This document shows positions 54,076 to 63,946 of a DNA stretch of 64,000 nucleotides, in pieces (position 1 is the first letter of the stretch; the number at the start of each line of letters is the position of its first letter). The DNA comes from Synechococcales cyanobacterium GL140_1_metabinner_5_sub. GTDB taxonomy: Bacteria; Cyanobacteriota; Cyanobacteriia; Cyanobacteriales; Chamaesiphonaceae. The translations under genes were made by a program, and so were the position numbers. The stretch is from NCBI GenBank assembly GCA_025359065.1, contig JANYHM010000058.1, forward strand, positions 1 to 64,000, given 5' to 3'. The notes beneath the pieces are model-generated. The model had not been told where the DNA came from and did not search any database. It saw nothing but the letters and a program-made list of their open reading frames with translations.

Positions 54076-54155
54076 GCCGACGGGGCGAGGCGGCACGACG
54101 GGCTATGGCCAAGTTATAGTTGGATTTCGGAAGTCGCACCAAAGTCCCACGACGG
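54076..54155 (-). promoter_or_regulatory. Repeated CCGTCGTG motifs upstream of the vWA operon
   Basis: CACGACGG occurs at 54094-54101 and 54148-54155, with a related CCGACGGGG near 54078, inside a locally GC-rich stretch. On the minus strand (the operon strand) these read CCGTCGTG. They lie 30-105 nt before the vWA start, where operators or an RNA element would be expected. Confidence 0.3.
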
Positions 54156-54203
54156 TTTAGATATCTTAGCAAATAAATGTGGGGTTTGACTGCCAAAGGT
54201 TTA

Positions 54204-54935
54204 TCACTTACTCTGAGCCGCCAGTTCCGATAAATTAACGATTTTATAGCCTCGCTGTTTTAGCTTAGGTATGAATTGATCTAAGGTTTCAGCGGTGTTT
54301 TTGCCCCAGTCGCCAGAGTCGTGCATTACAATAATGCCACCCGGTTGAGCATTGGCCAGCATAAATTGCGCAGCAAACCAAGGCGAAGAAATATTAGTAT
54401 CGTAAGGGAAAATTGAGCCAAGGGCGACTTTATAGTTGTATTTTTGGGCAATGCCAATCATTTCTTGGCTATACCAGCCACCAGCAGGACGCAGCCACTG
54501 AGGCTGTACAAAAGTCTTGAGGATGGAATCGGCTTTGAGAAGATCTTGCTCAAATTCGGTCGTACTGAGACCAATACTGTGAATATCCGCCGTGGTGTGG
54601 TTTCCCAATTCATGGCCAGATCCCAACATCCGCTGCAGAATTTGTTCATTACCCGCAACCCGATCGGTGATGATAAAAAAGGTAGCCGTAACATTATGCC
54701 GATCGAGCACATCCAGAATACGACCAGTAGTTTTGGCATCAGGGCCATCATCGATCGTCAGAGCAATAACAGGTTGGTCGGTGGTGGTGTAATAAGTTGC
54801 CCCCGGAAAAAAGTGATTAGTTAGCTGAAAAATCGCTCGCGGTGGCCGTAACACCAGCACCCCCAAAGCTATTAAAGTTCCGCACAGCAGTATCCAAGGT
54901 AGATTGGGCAAGCGAAGAATTTTCTGGATCTGCAT
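54204..54935 (-). CDS. Polysaccharide deacetylase family protein (NodB domain)
   Basis: 243 residues. An N-terminal hydrophobic segment (PWILLCGTLIALGVLVL) anchors or exports it. The CE4 motifs are ALTIDDGPDAKTTG (catalytic Asp pair), GHELGNHTTAD, LRPAGGWYSQ and IVMHDSGDWG. The metal motif has Asp where many members have a second His or Ser; similar variants exist in a subgroup with PYDxxI, seen here as FPYDTNI. It may deacetylate cell-wall or exopolysaccharide sugars. Confidence 0.85.
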   Translation of the reverse strand: MQIQKILRLPNLPWILLCGTLIALGVLVLRPPRAIFQLTNHFFPGATYYTTTDQPVIALTIDDGPDAKTTGRILDVLDRHNVTATFFIITDRVAGNEQILQRMLGSGHELGNHTTADIHSIGLSTTEFEQDLLKADSILKTFVQPQWLRPAGGWYSQEMIGIAQKYNYKVALGSIFPYDTNISSPWFAAQFMLANAQPGGIIVMHDSGDWGKNTAETLDQFIPKLKQRGYKIVNLSELAAQSK

Positions 54936-54962
54936 ATTTTGAAGGCGCTAAAGGAACATCGA

Positions 54963-55175
54963 TCAAGCCGGAATCACTGGTTCTAAATCTTCATTACAGA
55001 GGTCACTTAGCTTAGCAGCAGTTTCTGGATCAAAATAGAACAAAATCATCGCCTGACCATTATCGATCGAATAGAACTGTTTGCCATCTCGCTGCAAATC
55101 TTCCATCACATAAGAAAGAGCCATCATATCTGCCCAGTCATCATTTAAATACTTGCCAACCAAATCAGATTCCAA
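54963..55175 (-). CDS. Hypothetical 70-residue acidic protein
   Basis: Reads LNDDWADMMALSYVMEDLQR and YSIDNGQAMILFYFDPETAA. The frame starts at TTG 55175; it remains open for about 13 further codons without an ATG or GTG. Acidic, no membrane segment, no signal. I do not recognise a family. It lies just upstream of the deacetylase on the same strand (27 nt), so they may share a transcript. Confidence 0.45.
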   Translation of the reverse strand: MESDLVGKYLNDDWADMMALSYVMEDLQRDGKQFYSIDNGQAMILFYFDPETAAKLSDLCNEDLEPVIPA

Positions 55176-55377
55176 AAAATAGTCTAAAACGCCACCAGAA
55201 AGCTTCCTATCTGGATGTCATCAGAAAATCAGTCGATCAACTTAGCCACACAGACAAAATCTCAGCTAAACTAAGAGATTGGTGAGCAGATTTATTTATT
55301 AGCCTGATCATCCAGCCGATCGCAGAAGATTTCTGTTCTGATCGACATTTTACCCAAACTAAACGAGGCGTAACAAC

Positions 55378-55617
55378 GTGGCCACCGATAAGACACCGAA
55401 TAGTACCACAGCTAACGAGAAGCCTAAGCTAGACTTAGTCGGTTTCGTCAAAGATAGTCAAACTGAGTTAGGCAAGGTCATCTGGCCAAACCGCCAACAG
55501 CTCATCAGCGAATCTTTAGCCGTAGTATTGATGGTATCCCTGTCTGCGGCAGTCATCTACGGAGTTAACGGCCTGTTTGCAGAGGTAGCTAAAATCATCT
55601 TCAAAACTCCAGGCTAG
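55378..55617 (+). CDS. secE: Preprotein translocase subunit SecE
   Basis: 79 residues, single-helix SecE. The amphipathic region reads FVKDSQTELGKVIWPNRQQL and the helix SLAVVLMVSLSAAVIYGVNG. Start is GTG at 55378 with GAGGCG upstream. It clamps SecY (20768). It is 9 nt before nusG, the normal pair. Confidence 0.95.
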   Translation: MATDKTPNSTTANEKPKLDLVGFVKDSQTELGKVIWPNRQQLISESLAVVLMVSLSAAVIYGVNGLFAEVAKIIFKTPG

Positions 55618-55626
55618 GATAGTTTT

Positions 55627-56253
55627 ATGAGTTCGACGACAGAAGACGATATGCTGCTCGACGAAAGCAGTTCAACAGGTTCAGCCCCCCAGATAAAACC
55701 TCGTTGGTACGCAGTCCAAGTAGCATCTGGCTGTGAAAACAAAGTTAAACTCGACTTGCAACAAAGGATTCACTCTTTTGGTGTTGGCGATCAAATCATT
55801 CAGGTAGAAATACCTCAAGCCGCGATCGTCCGCCTCAAAAAAGACGGATCTAAACAGCACGCCGAAGAAAAAGTCTTTCCAGGATATGTGCTAGTGCGCA
55901 TGGCCATGGACGACGACGCTTGGACGGTGGTTAAAAACACTCCCAACGTGATTAACTTTGTAGGTGCTGAGCAAAAACGCGGCTACGGACGCGGGCGCGG
56001 TCACGTCAGACCCTTGCCCTTATCTCCTGGAGAGGTCGATCGGATTTTCCGCCAAGTTACCGAACAAGAAGCGGTAGTCAAGACCAACCTCAACGAAGGT
56101 GACAAAATTGCGGTGTTGTCTGGACCATTTAAAGATTTTGCCGGAGAAGTTATTGAAGTTAGCCCCGAACGGAGCAAACTAAAAGCCCTCCTCTCGATCT
56201 TTGGGCGCGATACCCCCGTAGAATTAGAGTTCAATCAGGTTCAAAAACAGTAA
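55627..56253 (+). CDS. nusG: Transcription antitermination factor NusG
   Basis: 208 residues. The NGN domain has PRWYAVQVASGCENKVKLDL and EEKVFPGYVLVRM; the KOW domain has GDKIAVLSGPFKDFAGEVIE. An acidic tail of about 25 residues precedes the NGN domain. It binds RNA polymerase at the clamp and links it to S10 or Rho. It is 3 nt before rplK. Confidence 0.96.
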   Translation: MSSTTEDDMLLDESSSTGSAPQIKPRWYAVQVASGCENKVKLDLQQRIHSFGVGDQIIQVEIPQAAIVRLKKDGSKQHAEEKVFPGYVLVRMAMDDDAWTVVKNTPNVINFVGAEQKRGYGRGRGHVRPLPLSPGEVDRIFRQVTEQEAVVKTNLNEGDKIAVLSGPFKDFAGEVIEVSPERSKLKALLSIFGRDTPVELEFNQVQKQ

Positions 56254-56256
56254 AAA

Positions 56257-56682
56257 ATGGCAAAAAAAGTAGTAGCAATCGTTAAGCTAGCGTTAAACGC
56301 TGGTAAAGCGAACCCCGCACCACCAGTTGGTCCTGCATTAGGTCAGCACGGTGTGAACATCATGGCATTCTGTAAAGATTACAACGCCAAGACTCAAGAC
56401 CAACCAGGTATGGTCATCCCGGTAGAAATCTCGGTCTATGAAGATCGCAGTTTTACTTTTGTGCTCAAGACTCCCCCTGCTTCGGTTTTAATCAAAAAAG
56501 CCGCTGGCATCGAAACCGGTTCTAACGAACCCCAAAAGAAAAAAGTTGGCAGCATTACTCGGGCGCAGTTGGCTGAAATCGCCAAAACCAAAATGCCTGA
56601 CTTGAATGCTAACGACATTGAAGCTGCGATGAATATCGTAGGCGGCACCGCTCGGAATATGGGCGTAACCATTACCGATTAA
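56257..56682 (+). CDS. rplK: 50S ribosomal protein L11
   Basis: 141 residues with the proline-rich N-terminus [20 protein letters not shown] and the rRNA-binding [20 protein letters not shown] near the end. It forms the GTPase-associated centre and senses uncharged tRNA for RelA-type enzymes. 69 nt before rplA. Confidence 0.97.
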   Translation: MAKKVVAIVKLALNAGKANPAPPVGPALGQHGVNIMAFCKDYNAKTQDQPGMVIPVEISVYEDRSFTFVLKTPPASVLIKKAAGIETGSNEPQKKKVGSITRAQLAEIAKTKMPDLNANDIEAAMNIVGGTARNMGVTITD

Positions 56683-56751
56683 TTTTCTTTTTCTATTTAC
56701 CCACTTACGGGGCAGAGGCCATTGGCTTCGAGATCGACCCCCAACTAAAAC

Positions 56752-57462
56752 ATGACTAAAAAATATTCTCGCCGCTATCAAGAGCTGCAAAAAAAAGTAG
56801 AAGAGCGCGCCTACGAACCTGAAGCCGCGATCGCTCTACTCAAAGAAACCGCCACTGCCAAGTTTGGTGAATCGGCAGAAGCGCACATTCGCTTGGGTAT
56901 TGACCCCAAGTACACTGACCAACAATTGCGCACCACCGTGGCTTTACCCAAGGGCACTGGTCAAGTGATTCGGGTAGCAGTAATTGCCCGTGGAGAAAAA
57001 GTTAATGAAGCAACTCTCGCTGGTGCCGACATGGCAGGCTCCGAAGAGCTAATTGAACAAATCCAAAAAGGCATGATGGATTTCGATTTGCTGATTGCTA
57101 CTCCTGACATGATGCCGCAGATTGCTAAGCTAGGTAAAGTACTCGGCCCACGCGGTTTGATGCCCTCGCCCAAAGCTGGTACGGTCGCTACCGATTTAGC
57201 GACTGCAATCTCTGAATTTAAAGCAGGTAAATTGGAGTACAGAGCCGATCGGACTGGTATTGTTCACGTAATATTTGGCAAAGCTGCTTTTTCTGCCGAA
57301 GATTTAATGATCAACCTGAAAGCTTTACAAGAAAGCATCGATCGAAACCGTCCTTCTGGAGCCAAAGGTCGTTACTGGCGGAGTATTTATATCTCAGCCA
57401 CTATGGGCCCGGGTATCGAAATCGATGTCAACTCTCTGCGCGATTTGAAGTTTGAAGCTTAA
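56752..57462 (+). CDS. rplA: 50S ribosomal protein L1
   Basis: 236 residues with [15 protein letters not shown]-type segment seen as [14 protein letters not shown], and [20 protein letters not shown], the L1 signature. It forms the L1 stalk and represses its own operon in Escherichia coli. A strong terminator follows at 57476; rplJ and rplL, usual next genes, are absent. Confidence 0.96.
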   Translation: MTKKYSRRYQELQKKVEERAYEPEAAIALLKETATAKFGESAEAHIRLGIDPKYTDQQLRTTVALPKGTGQVIRVAVIARGEKVNEATLAGADMAGSEELIEQIQKGMMDFDLLIATPDMMPQIAKLGKVLGPRGLMPSPKAGTVATDLATAISEFKAGKLEYRADRTGIVHVIFGKAAFSAEDLMINLKALQESIDRNRPSGAKGRYWRSIYISATMGPGIEIDVNSLRDLKFEA

Positions 57463-57475
57463 TGTTCGAACCGTG

Positions 57476-57515
57476 AAAGTGACCCTGCTGGCTAAAATCA
57501 GCGGGGTCACTTTGT
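57476..57515 (+). terminator. Rho-independent terminator after rplA
   Basis: AAAGTGACCC-GCTG pairs with CAGC-GGGTCACTTT (one T/G mismatch) across the loop GCTAAAAT; TTTGTTGG follows. It lies 14 nt after the rplA stop and ends the secE-nusG-rplK-rplA unit. Confidence 0.8.
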
Positions 57516-57599
57516 TGGGTAGGTTCAACATATGTAGTGAATTTATTAGGATGAATTCATCGCAGTTCGGGAAACCGCACCAAATTGGGACAAATCTGT

Positions 57600-57626
57600 T
57601 TAGCACTCCTGCCCCTAGAGTGCTAA
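57600..57626 (+). promoter_or_regulatory. CIRCE operator (HrcA site) of groEL
   Basis: TTAGCACTC (57600-57608), 9-nt spacer, GAGTGCTAA (57618-57626): an exact match to the CIRCE consensus, located 33 nt before the groEL ATG. HrcA should repress groEL here and release it on heat or light stress. No CIRCE is seen before dnaK3. Confidence 0.95.
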
Positions 57627-57634
57627 ATTCTTGA

Positions 57635-59305
<1,671 letters not shown>

Positions 59306-59329
59306 TCTACGCCCAATTAATTTTTGTTG

Positions 59330-59357
59330 AAAGACGGCCATGGCCGTCTTTTTTTGC
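59330..59357 (+). terminator. Rho-independent terminator after groEL
   Basis: AAAGACGGCCA and TGGCCGTCTTT (59330-59351) form an 11-bp perfect stem with essentially no loop beyond the central AT, followed by TTTTTGC. In vivo a smaller loop opens at the centre. It isolates groEL from the AraC gene. Confidence 0.9.
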
Positions 59358-59386
59358 GATTCAACCTCAGCATCGATAGACAATGT

Positions 59387-60304
59387 TCAAGCTATCCGTA
59401 AACGTTCAATATCTTTGATTGGTGGTGCACCAAACATGCGGGAATACTCTCGACTAAATTGTGAAGGACTTTCATACCCAACCCGATAAGCGGCGTTGGT
59501 GGCATCAGTATTTTCGGTCAGCATCAGCCGACGCGCTTCCAGTAGCCTCAATTGTTTCTGATATTGCAGCGGACTCATAGAGGTGACTTTCTTAAAGTGG
59601 CGGTGGAACGATGCAGAAGACATATTGGCTAGATCGGCTAAGTCCTCAACCCGTAGTGACCTTGTAAAATCAGCTTTGAGGAACTTGATCGCTTCAGCAA
59701 TACGCTGCATGTTACTGTCAGGTGTTGCAATCTGGCGAACCGCTTCGCCTTGTTTGCCGATTAAAAGACGATAATAGATTTCGTGAATAATCATCGGTGC
59801 CAAAAACGGGATATCTTGTGGTGTATCCAGAAGTCGTGTCAGTCTGATGGCACAATCAATTAACGCTATGTCAGCGTCACTAACAAACAAACCTCTCACT
59901 GAGTTTTCTCTCTTCCCTGTGCCGGGTTGGATCTGAGTAATAATGTCACAGAGCTGGATGGGATCTAGACTCAGCTTAAATCCTAAATATGGCCTGTCGG
60001 GTGTTGCTTCTAGCACAAATCCACTAAGCGGCAAATCCACCGAGACTACGAGGTATTGAGCTGCGCCATACAGATAAGTTTCTTCCCCCAGCAACGCTTC
60101 TTTTTTCCCCTGAACAATGATGGCGAGAATCGGTTCAGCGACACCACAGATGGCAGTGGCAGCGAAAGATTCCCGCATAAATTCCAACTGACTGATATCA
60201 GTTTGATGGACACCGTTTCCCTTGCCATCAGTGTGCTGTGTGACTAATGTGGCTAGTTCTTGACAAGCACTAATGACTATATCGTGCGGTAGTGTTTTAA
60301 TCAC
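59387..60304 (-). CDS. AraC family transcriptional regulator
   Basis: 305 residues. The N-terminal AraC_N cupin-like sensor spans about 20-180; the C-terminal double helix-turn-helix contains DLADLANMSSASFHRHFKKV and NAAYRVGYESPSQFSREYSR. It is divergent from an SDR oxidoreductase gene 177 nt away, the common layout for AraC regulators controlling an adjacent detoxification reductase. The inducer is unknown. Confidence 0.92.
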   Translation of the reverse strand: MIKTLPHDIVISACQELATLVTQHTDGKGNGVHQTDISQLEFMRESFAATAICGVAEPILAIIVQGKKEALLGEETYLYGAAQYLVVSVDLPLSGFVLEATPDRPYLGFKLSLDPIQLCDIITQIQPGTGKRENSVRGLFVSDADIALIDCAIRLTRLLDTPQDIPFLAPMIIHEIYYRLLIGKQGEAVRQIATPDSNMQRIAEAIKFLKADFTRSLRVEDLADLANMSSASFHRHFKKVTSMSPLQYQKQLRLLEARRLMLTENTDATNAAYRVGYESPSQFSREYSRMFGAPPIKDIERLRIA

Positions 60305-60481
60305 TATGCTGGTTTCCTGGCTAATTTAACCGTTCTCATGCGCTCATTATAGAGAATTTTCTTTTTTACCAATATCTCGTCTGACAGGATTAGGCAATAA
60401 TATGCGCGGTTTGTGTATTTAAAGCCAGATGTTTCAAGCCTATGATGAATCCATCCAAGAAAGTCATGAAAGGATGAGGCA

Positions 60482-61249
60482 ATGGTACAGGACATAACAA
60501 AAATCGCTTTGATCACAGGATCGAGCCGAGGGTTAGGCAAAAATACTGCTTTGGCACTTGCTCAAAAAGGCGTTGATGTCATCGTGACGTATTACAGCAG
60601 CGAGGCAGAAGCAAAAGAAGTTGTCTCTGAGATCGAACAAATTGGCGGTAAAGCGGTTGCATTGCAACTGGATACTTCTAACACTAAAACCTTTGACAAT
60701 TTTGCGGTGCAAATCAAGCAGTCACTCCAAGACAAATGGCAGACAGAGCGGTTTGATTTCCTGGTCAACAACGCGGGAGTTGGTGTTTATGCACCGTTTG
60801 TAGAGACCACAGAGGAAGACTTCGATCACTTGATGAACATTCATGTAAAGGGTGTTTTCTTCCTCACCCAGAAACTTCTGCCGCTGATGAAAGATGGTGG
60901 GCGAATTGTCAATATTTCCTCTGGTCTTGCCCGTTTTACTCTCCCAGGCTATGCCGCTTATGGCGCGATGAAGGGGGCGATCGAGGTTTTGACCCGATAC
61001 ATGGCGAAGGAATTAGGTCAAAGACAGATTGCGGTGAATGTAGTTGCCCCTGGCGCGATTGAAACAGATTTTGGGGAGGGTGCAGTCCGTGACAATCCAG
61101 AGCTTAACAACTTCATTGCCTCGCAAACCGCTTTAGGTCGTGTTGGCGTGCCGGATGATATCGGCAGGGCGATCGCATCTTTACTCTCCGAAGACAACCG
61201 ATGGGTCAATGCCCAGAGAATTGAAGTCTCTGGCGGCATGTTTCTCTAA
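60482..61249 (+). CDS. Short-chain dehydrogenase/reductase
   Basis: 255 residues. Cofactor motif LITGSSRGLGKNTALAL, NNAGVGVY, catalytic Ser in VNISSGLARFTLPG and Tyr/Lys in YAAYGAMKGAIEV, and C-terminal VSGGMFL. The AAAGGATGAGGCA before the ATG is a good ribosome site. Substrate unknown; regulation by the divergent AraC protein is inferred. Confidence 0.9.
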   Translation: MVQDITKIALITGSSRGLGKNTALALAQKGVDVIVTYYSSEAEAKEVVSEIEQIGGKAVALQLDTSNTKTFDNFAVQIKQSLQDKWQTERFDFLVNNAGVGVYAPFVETTEEDFDHLMNIHVKGVFFLTQKLLPLMKDGGRIVNISSGLARFTLPGYAAYGAMKGAIEVLTRYMAKELGQRQIAVNVVAPGAIETDFGEGAVRDNPELNNFIASQTALGRVGVPDDIGRAIASLLSEDNRWVNAQRIEVSGGMFL

Positions 61250-61400
61250 TTCAAACCAACTGAACCAAAGTGGAAATCGTTTGATATATTAATTCAATCA
61301 AACTGATTAGTGCAGGTGTAGTAGGCGATCGATACTAGTTTAGACATTCTTATTCGTTAGGCTTTGCCACGATCACGAAAGATGGCAAGCTTTGGTTTAG

Positions 61401-61973
61401 CTACATCTCACATTCCGTGTTAATCTTGGCATTAATCCAACCTAACCCAATCTGCTGATTACGAAGTCGAAAGTACTTGACGTGACAATCAACCTCATCT
61501 CCTACCTGTGGCCAAAGCGACATACCATCCGGCAGTGGGTCGCCACCACTCCATCTACTATGCCCCACATCAACTAAACCAATGTAGGGCGCACCAATAT
61601 CAACAAATAAGCCAAATGCTTGTATTCGGGTGACAGTTCCTCGCACTCGACTGTCCAATTTCAGCGTATCAATAAAATCATAGTAAGCCCGCCATGCTTC
61701 AATACTTTGCTGGGATGTATCGCTGGGTCTAGCACTCAAACATAAAACACCATCAACACAATTCATAACGACCGTAGCAAATTCTTCACCAATTTCGGGT
61801 AAGCATGTTGAATTTGACGGTGAATCTTCCATCCAATGAGCGGGAAGAATTGCCTGGTATCCTTTCCCTGTTTCCATCAAAACACGACCATATTGATCAT
61901 ATCCAATCACGCTTGCATTCAACGGACTGCCGAGTTTATGAATAAATCTCACAACTTCCCATGAATTTATCAT
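61401..61973 (-). CDS. S1 RNA-binding domain protein
   Basis: 190 residues. An S1/OB domain lies at about 105-180: DSRVRGTVTRIQAFGLFVDI followed by GAPYIGLVDVGHSRW and VGDEVDCHVKYF. The first 100 residues resemble a second, degraded OB-like half (GYDQYGRVLMETGKGYQAIL). Binding to RNA or to the ribosome is inferred from the domain. It stands alone, with non-coding sequence on both sides. Confidence 0.75.
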   Translation of the reverse strand: MINSWEVVRFIHKLGSPLNASVIGYDQYGRVLMETGKGYQAILPAHWMEDSPSNSTCLPEIGEEFATVVMNCVDGVLCLSARPSDTSQQSIEAWRAYYDFIDTLKLDSRVRGTVTRIQAFGLFVDIGAPYIGLVDVGHSRWSGGDPLPDGMSLWPQVGDEVDCHVKYFRLRNQQIGLGWINAKINTECEM

Positions 61974-62413
61974 GAACTCTTTATCACCTAAATACAGAAG
62001 TATAACAATCGTTAGACAGCAACCTTTTCTGTATCTTAATACAATGAAACCCTCTAACGCAACTTCTCGAAAAAGTTAGAGAGATCACTTTCTGAACCCC
62101 CGCGCTAACAGCAATGCCACACCAAGGATTTTCAAACAACACGGAGTCTAAGACAATAAAAAATTAGAAAATATGAGTTAATGAATGGACTTAGGGTCGA
62201 ATGAGGACAGCAACTGGAAAGTTACTCTATTTTCCCTCGATTTATTTTTCTTGCTCTGCAACTTGCTAAATGCTGTAAATGAGATTTCTGCGGCTGTGCA
62301 GGAGCTATCCAGCCCTAATAGTTATCGTACAATGATCTGTATCAGCAATTCTAAATTTTAGTTCACGCTGGTGAATTGAGAATCGCTGAGTCTACATAAC
62401 TATATTTACGACC
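61974..62413. other. Intergenic region with a possible small ORF
   Basis: 440 nt. It contains the inverted repeat CTCTAAC/GTTAGAG (62052-62081, no T-run) and a 58-codon plus-strand frame (ATG 62185, TAG 62361) with one hydrophobic stretch (TLFSLDLFFLLCNLLNAV). The frame lacks a ribosome site and a known family, so it is not called a gene. Confidence 0.3.
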
Positions 62414-62902
62414 ATGAATTTTAAGACTGTTATTGTTGCTGTTCTCGCCGCGGGTCTTAGTTCGGCCAGCGTGAGCAAAGCCTTAGTCCAAGAGGATGCC
62501 CCCACTAAACCTACCTGTACCGATAACTCTGCTCAGTGCCAAAACGACCAAGCATTTTATCGCCTCTCCGCGATGATATACGGCTGCAAGGATACCGAGA
62601 AGCAGCAAGGTGTCTTTAGCTATAGCATTTGTTTATCTAATGGCAAAGTATTGTCGGCTAAGGAATGGAACACAGAAGCGCCTGACGTTGGGGGTATTAC
62701 TTACTTTTTCAGCAACGCTAAAGTGGTGGCTGTGTTCTATCACAGCGGCGATCTAGCCATTATTGAGAATGGCAAGCTGATAAAAATGTATGAAGATGGT
62801 GGAATCAAGGTGAAAACAAAATTCACCAAGGCTGAGCGCCAGAATATAGAAAAAACTGCGGCTAATGGTTATCGATCGATCTTGAAAAAATTTGGTCGCT
62901 AA
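62414..62902 (+). CDS. Hypothetical exported protein
   Basis: 162 residues with an N-terminal signal peptide (VIVAVLAAGLSSASVSKAL, cleavage near residue 24). The mature part has four cysteines, two of them in KPTCTDNSAQCQNDQ and others in YGCKD and SICLS, so two disulfides in the periplasm are plausible. SNGKVLSAKEWNTEAPDVGG and FYHSGDLAIIENGKLIKM follow. I do not recognise a family. A hairpin with a T-rich tail follows at 62926. Confidence 0.7.
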   Translation: MNFKTVIVAVLAAGLSSASVSKALVQEDAPTKPTCTDNSAQCQNDQAFYRLSAMIYGCKDTEKQQGVFSYSICLSNGKVLSAKEWNTEAPDVGGITYFFSNAKVVAVFYHSGDLAIIENGKLIKMYEDGGIKVKTKFTKAERQNIEKTAANGYRSILKKFGR

Positions 62903-62925
62903 GCAAACGCTAATTCTAGCTATCT

Positions 62926-62970
62926 CATGGTGTAGAGGCAGTACAGACCCTACACTATGGGATTGTTTTA
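62926..62970 (+). terminator. Possible terminator after the exported protein gene
   Basis: CATGGTGTAG (62926-62935) pairs with CTACACTATG (62950-62959), ten positions with one G-T, loop of 14 nt, then GGATTGTTTTAT. The T-run is late and short, so this is a moderate candidate. Confidence 0.45.
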
Positions 62971-63067
62971 TGAATTTTATGTGGGTGTAAATATCCGGAG
63001 GCGCGATGGGTATCGTGGAATAAGGTTGAGGAATTACTTAAGATCAAAATAGACTGGAGAGCTGACA

Positions 63068-63946
63068 GTGAACGGGATGCCAAATAACCAACTGGGAATG
63101 ATCATTGCGGCCATGATGCTATTGAGCGCCTGTGGCACAAAAACTTCAGCACCAACTCCAGAAGTCAGCGTTACCCCAGCCGCCGTTGCCCCCAGCCCCA
63201 CAGTGCCCGTTGACACTGCGGCCATGAATGCCAGTATCGCCAACGATCGATATCAAGATGCTTTAAATATGGCAGCATCGGCCAGATCAATCAGTGAGAC
63301 TGCTTTGGCCAAAGAAGACTGGTCATTGGTGGCCGATCGATGGCAAGAATCGATCAACAAACTAAGAAAAGTCCCTCAAGACAGCATTAATTATCCATTA
63401 GCAATGAAAATTCTGCCGCAATTTCAGCAGAATTTAACCAACGCCCGCCAAAAAGCAGCAAATTTTAAAGCCCCCAAAACTGACCAGCTAATTTCTGATT
63501 TAAACAAAGCTAATTCAACCAAGAAAAACAGTAAAATCGACCAAAGCGAACCAGTTATTATCACCAAAATCGAACAAGCTACATCTTTTTCGCTGCCGAT
63601 TGTCTCTAAAAATAACAATGTGCCAGTTGTTGAAATAGTTATCAATGGCCGCGATCGAATCCAAATGATGTTAGATACTGGTGCCAGCAAAACATTACTG
63701 ACCAAAGGCGTAGCTGAAAGATTACAGCTAGTTTCTGCTGGCAAAACCAAAGCTAAAACTGCCAATGGCAATGCTGAATTTGATACCGTAAAGCTTGATA
63801 CCGTAGAATTTGGCCAAGGCAAAGTCACCGACCTATCAGTAGCAGTCGGCGACAATAACCTGAACTATGGATTACTAGGCCATGACGTTTACAAAGGTTA
63901 TGACATCACCCTGACCGAAGACAGCGTTCAGTTTAAAAAGCGGTAA
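63068..63946 (+). CDS. Lipoprotein with retropepsin-like aspartic protease domain
   Basis: 292 residues from GTG at 63068. A lipoprotein signal is present (GMIIAAMMLLSACGT, lipobox LLSAC). A Pro/Thr-rich linker and a helical region (about 50-135) lead to a retropepsin domain with one catalytic motif, MMLDTGASKTLLT, the flap region KTANGNAEFDTVKLDTV and NYGLLGHDVYKGYDITL near the end. With a single DTG it must act as a homodimer, probably on the periplasmic face of the membrane. It may process an envelope protein; substrate unknown. Confidence 0.8.
   Translation: MNGMPNNQLGMIIAAMMLLSACGTKTSAPTPEVSVTPAAVAPSPTVPVDTAAMNASIANDRYQDALNMAASARSISETALAKEDWSLVADRWQESINKLRKVPQDSINYPLAMKILPQFQQNLTNARQKAANFKAPKTDQLISDLNKANSTKKNSKIDQSEPVIITKIEQATSFSLPIVSKNNNVPVVEIVINGRDRIQMMLDTGASKTLLTKGVAERLQLVSAGKTKAKTANGNAEFDTVKLDTVEFGQGKVTDLSVAVGDNNLNYGLLGHDVYKGYDITLTEDSVQFKKR

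Noticed and set aside
62052-62081. Inverted repeat CTCTAAC/GTTAGAG as a terminator
   Set aside because: No T-run follows on either strand and no gene ends beside it in the right direction.
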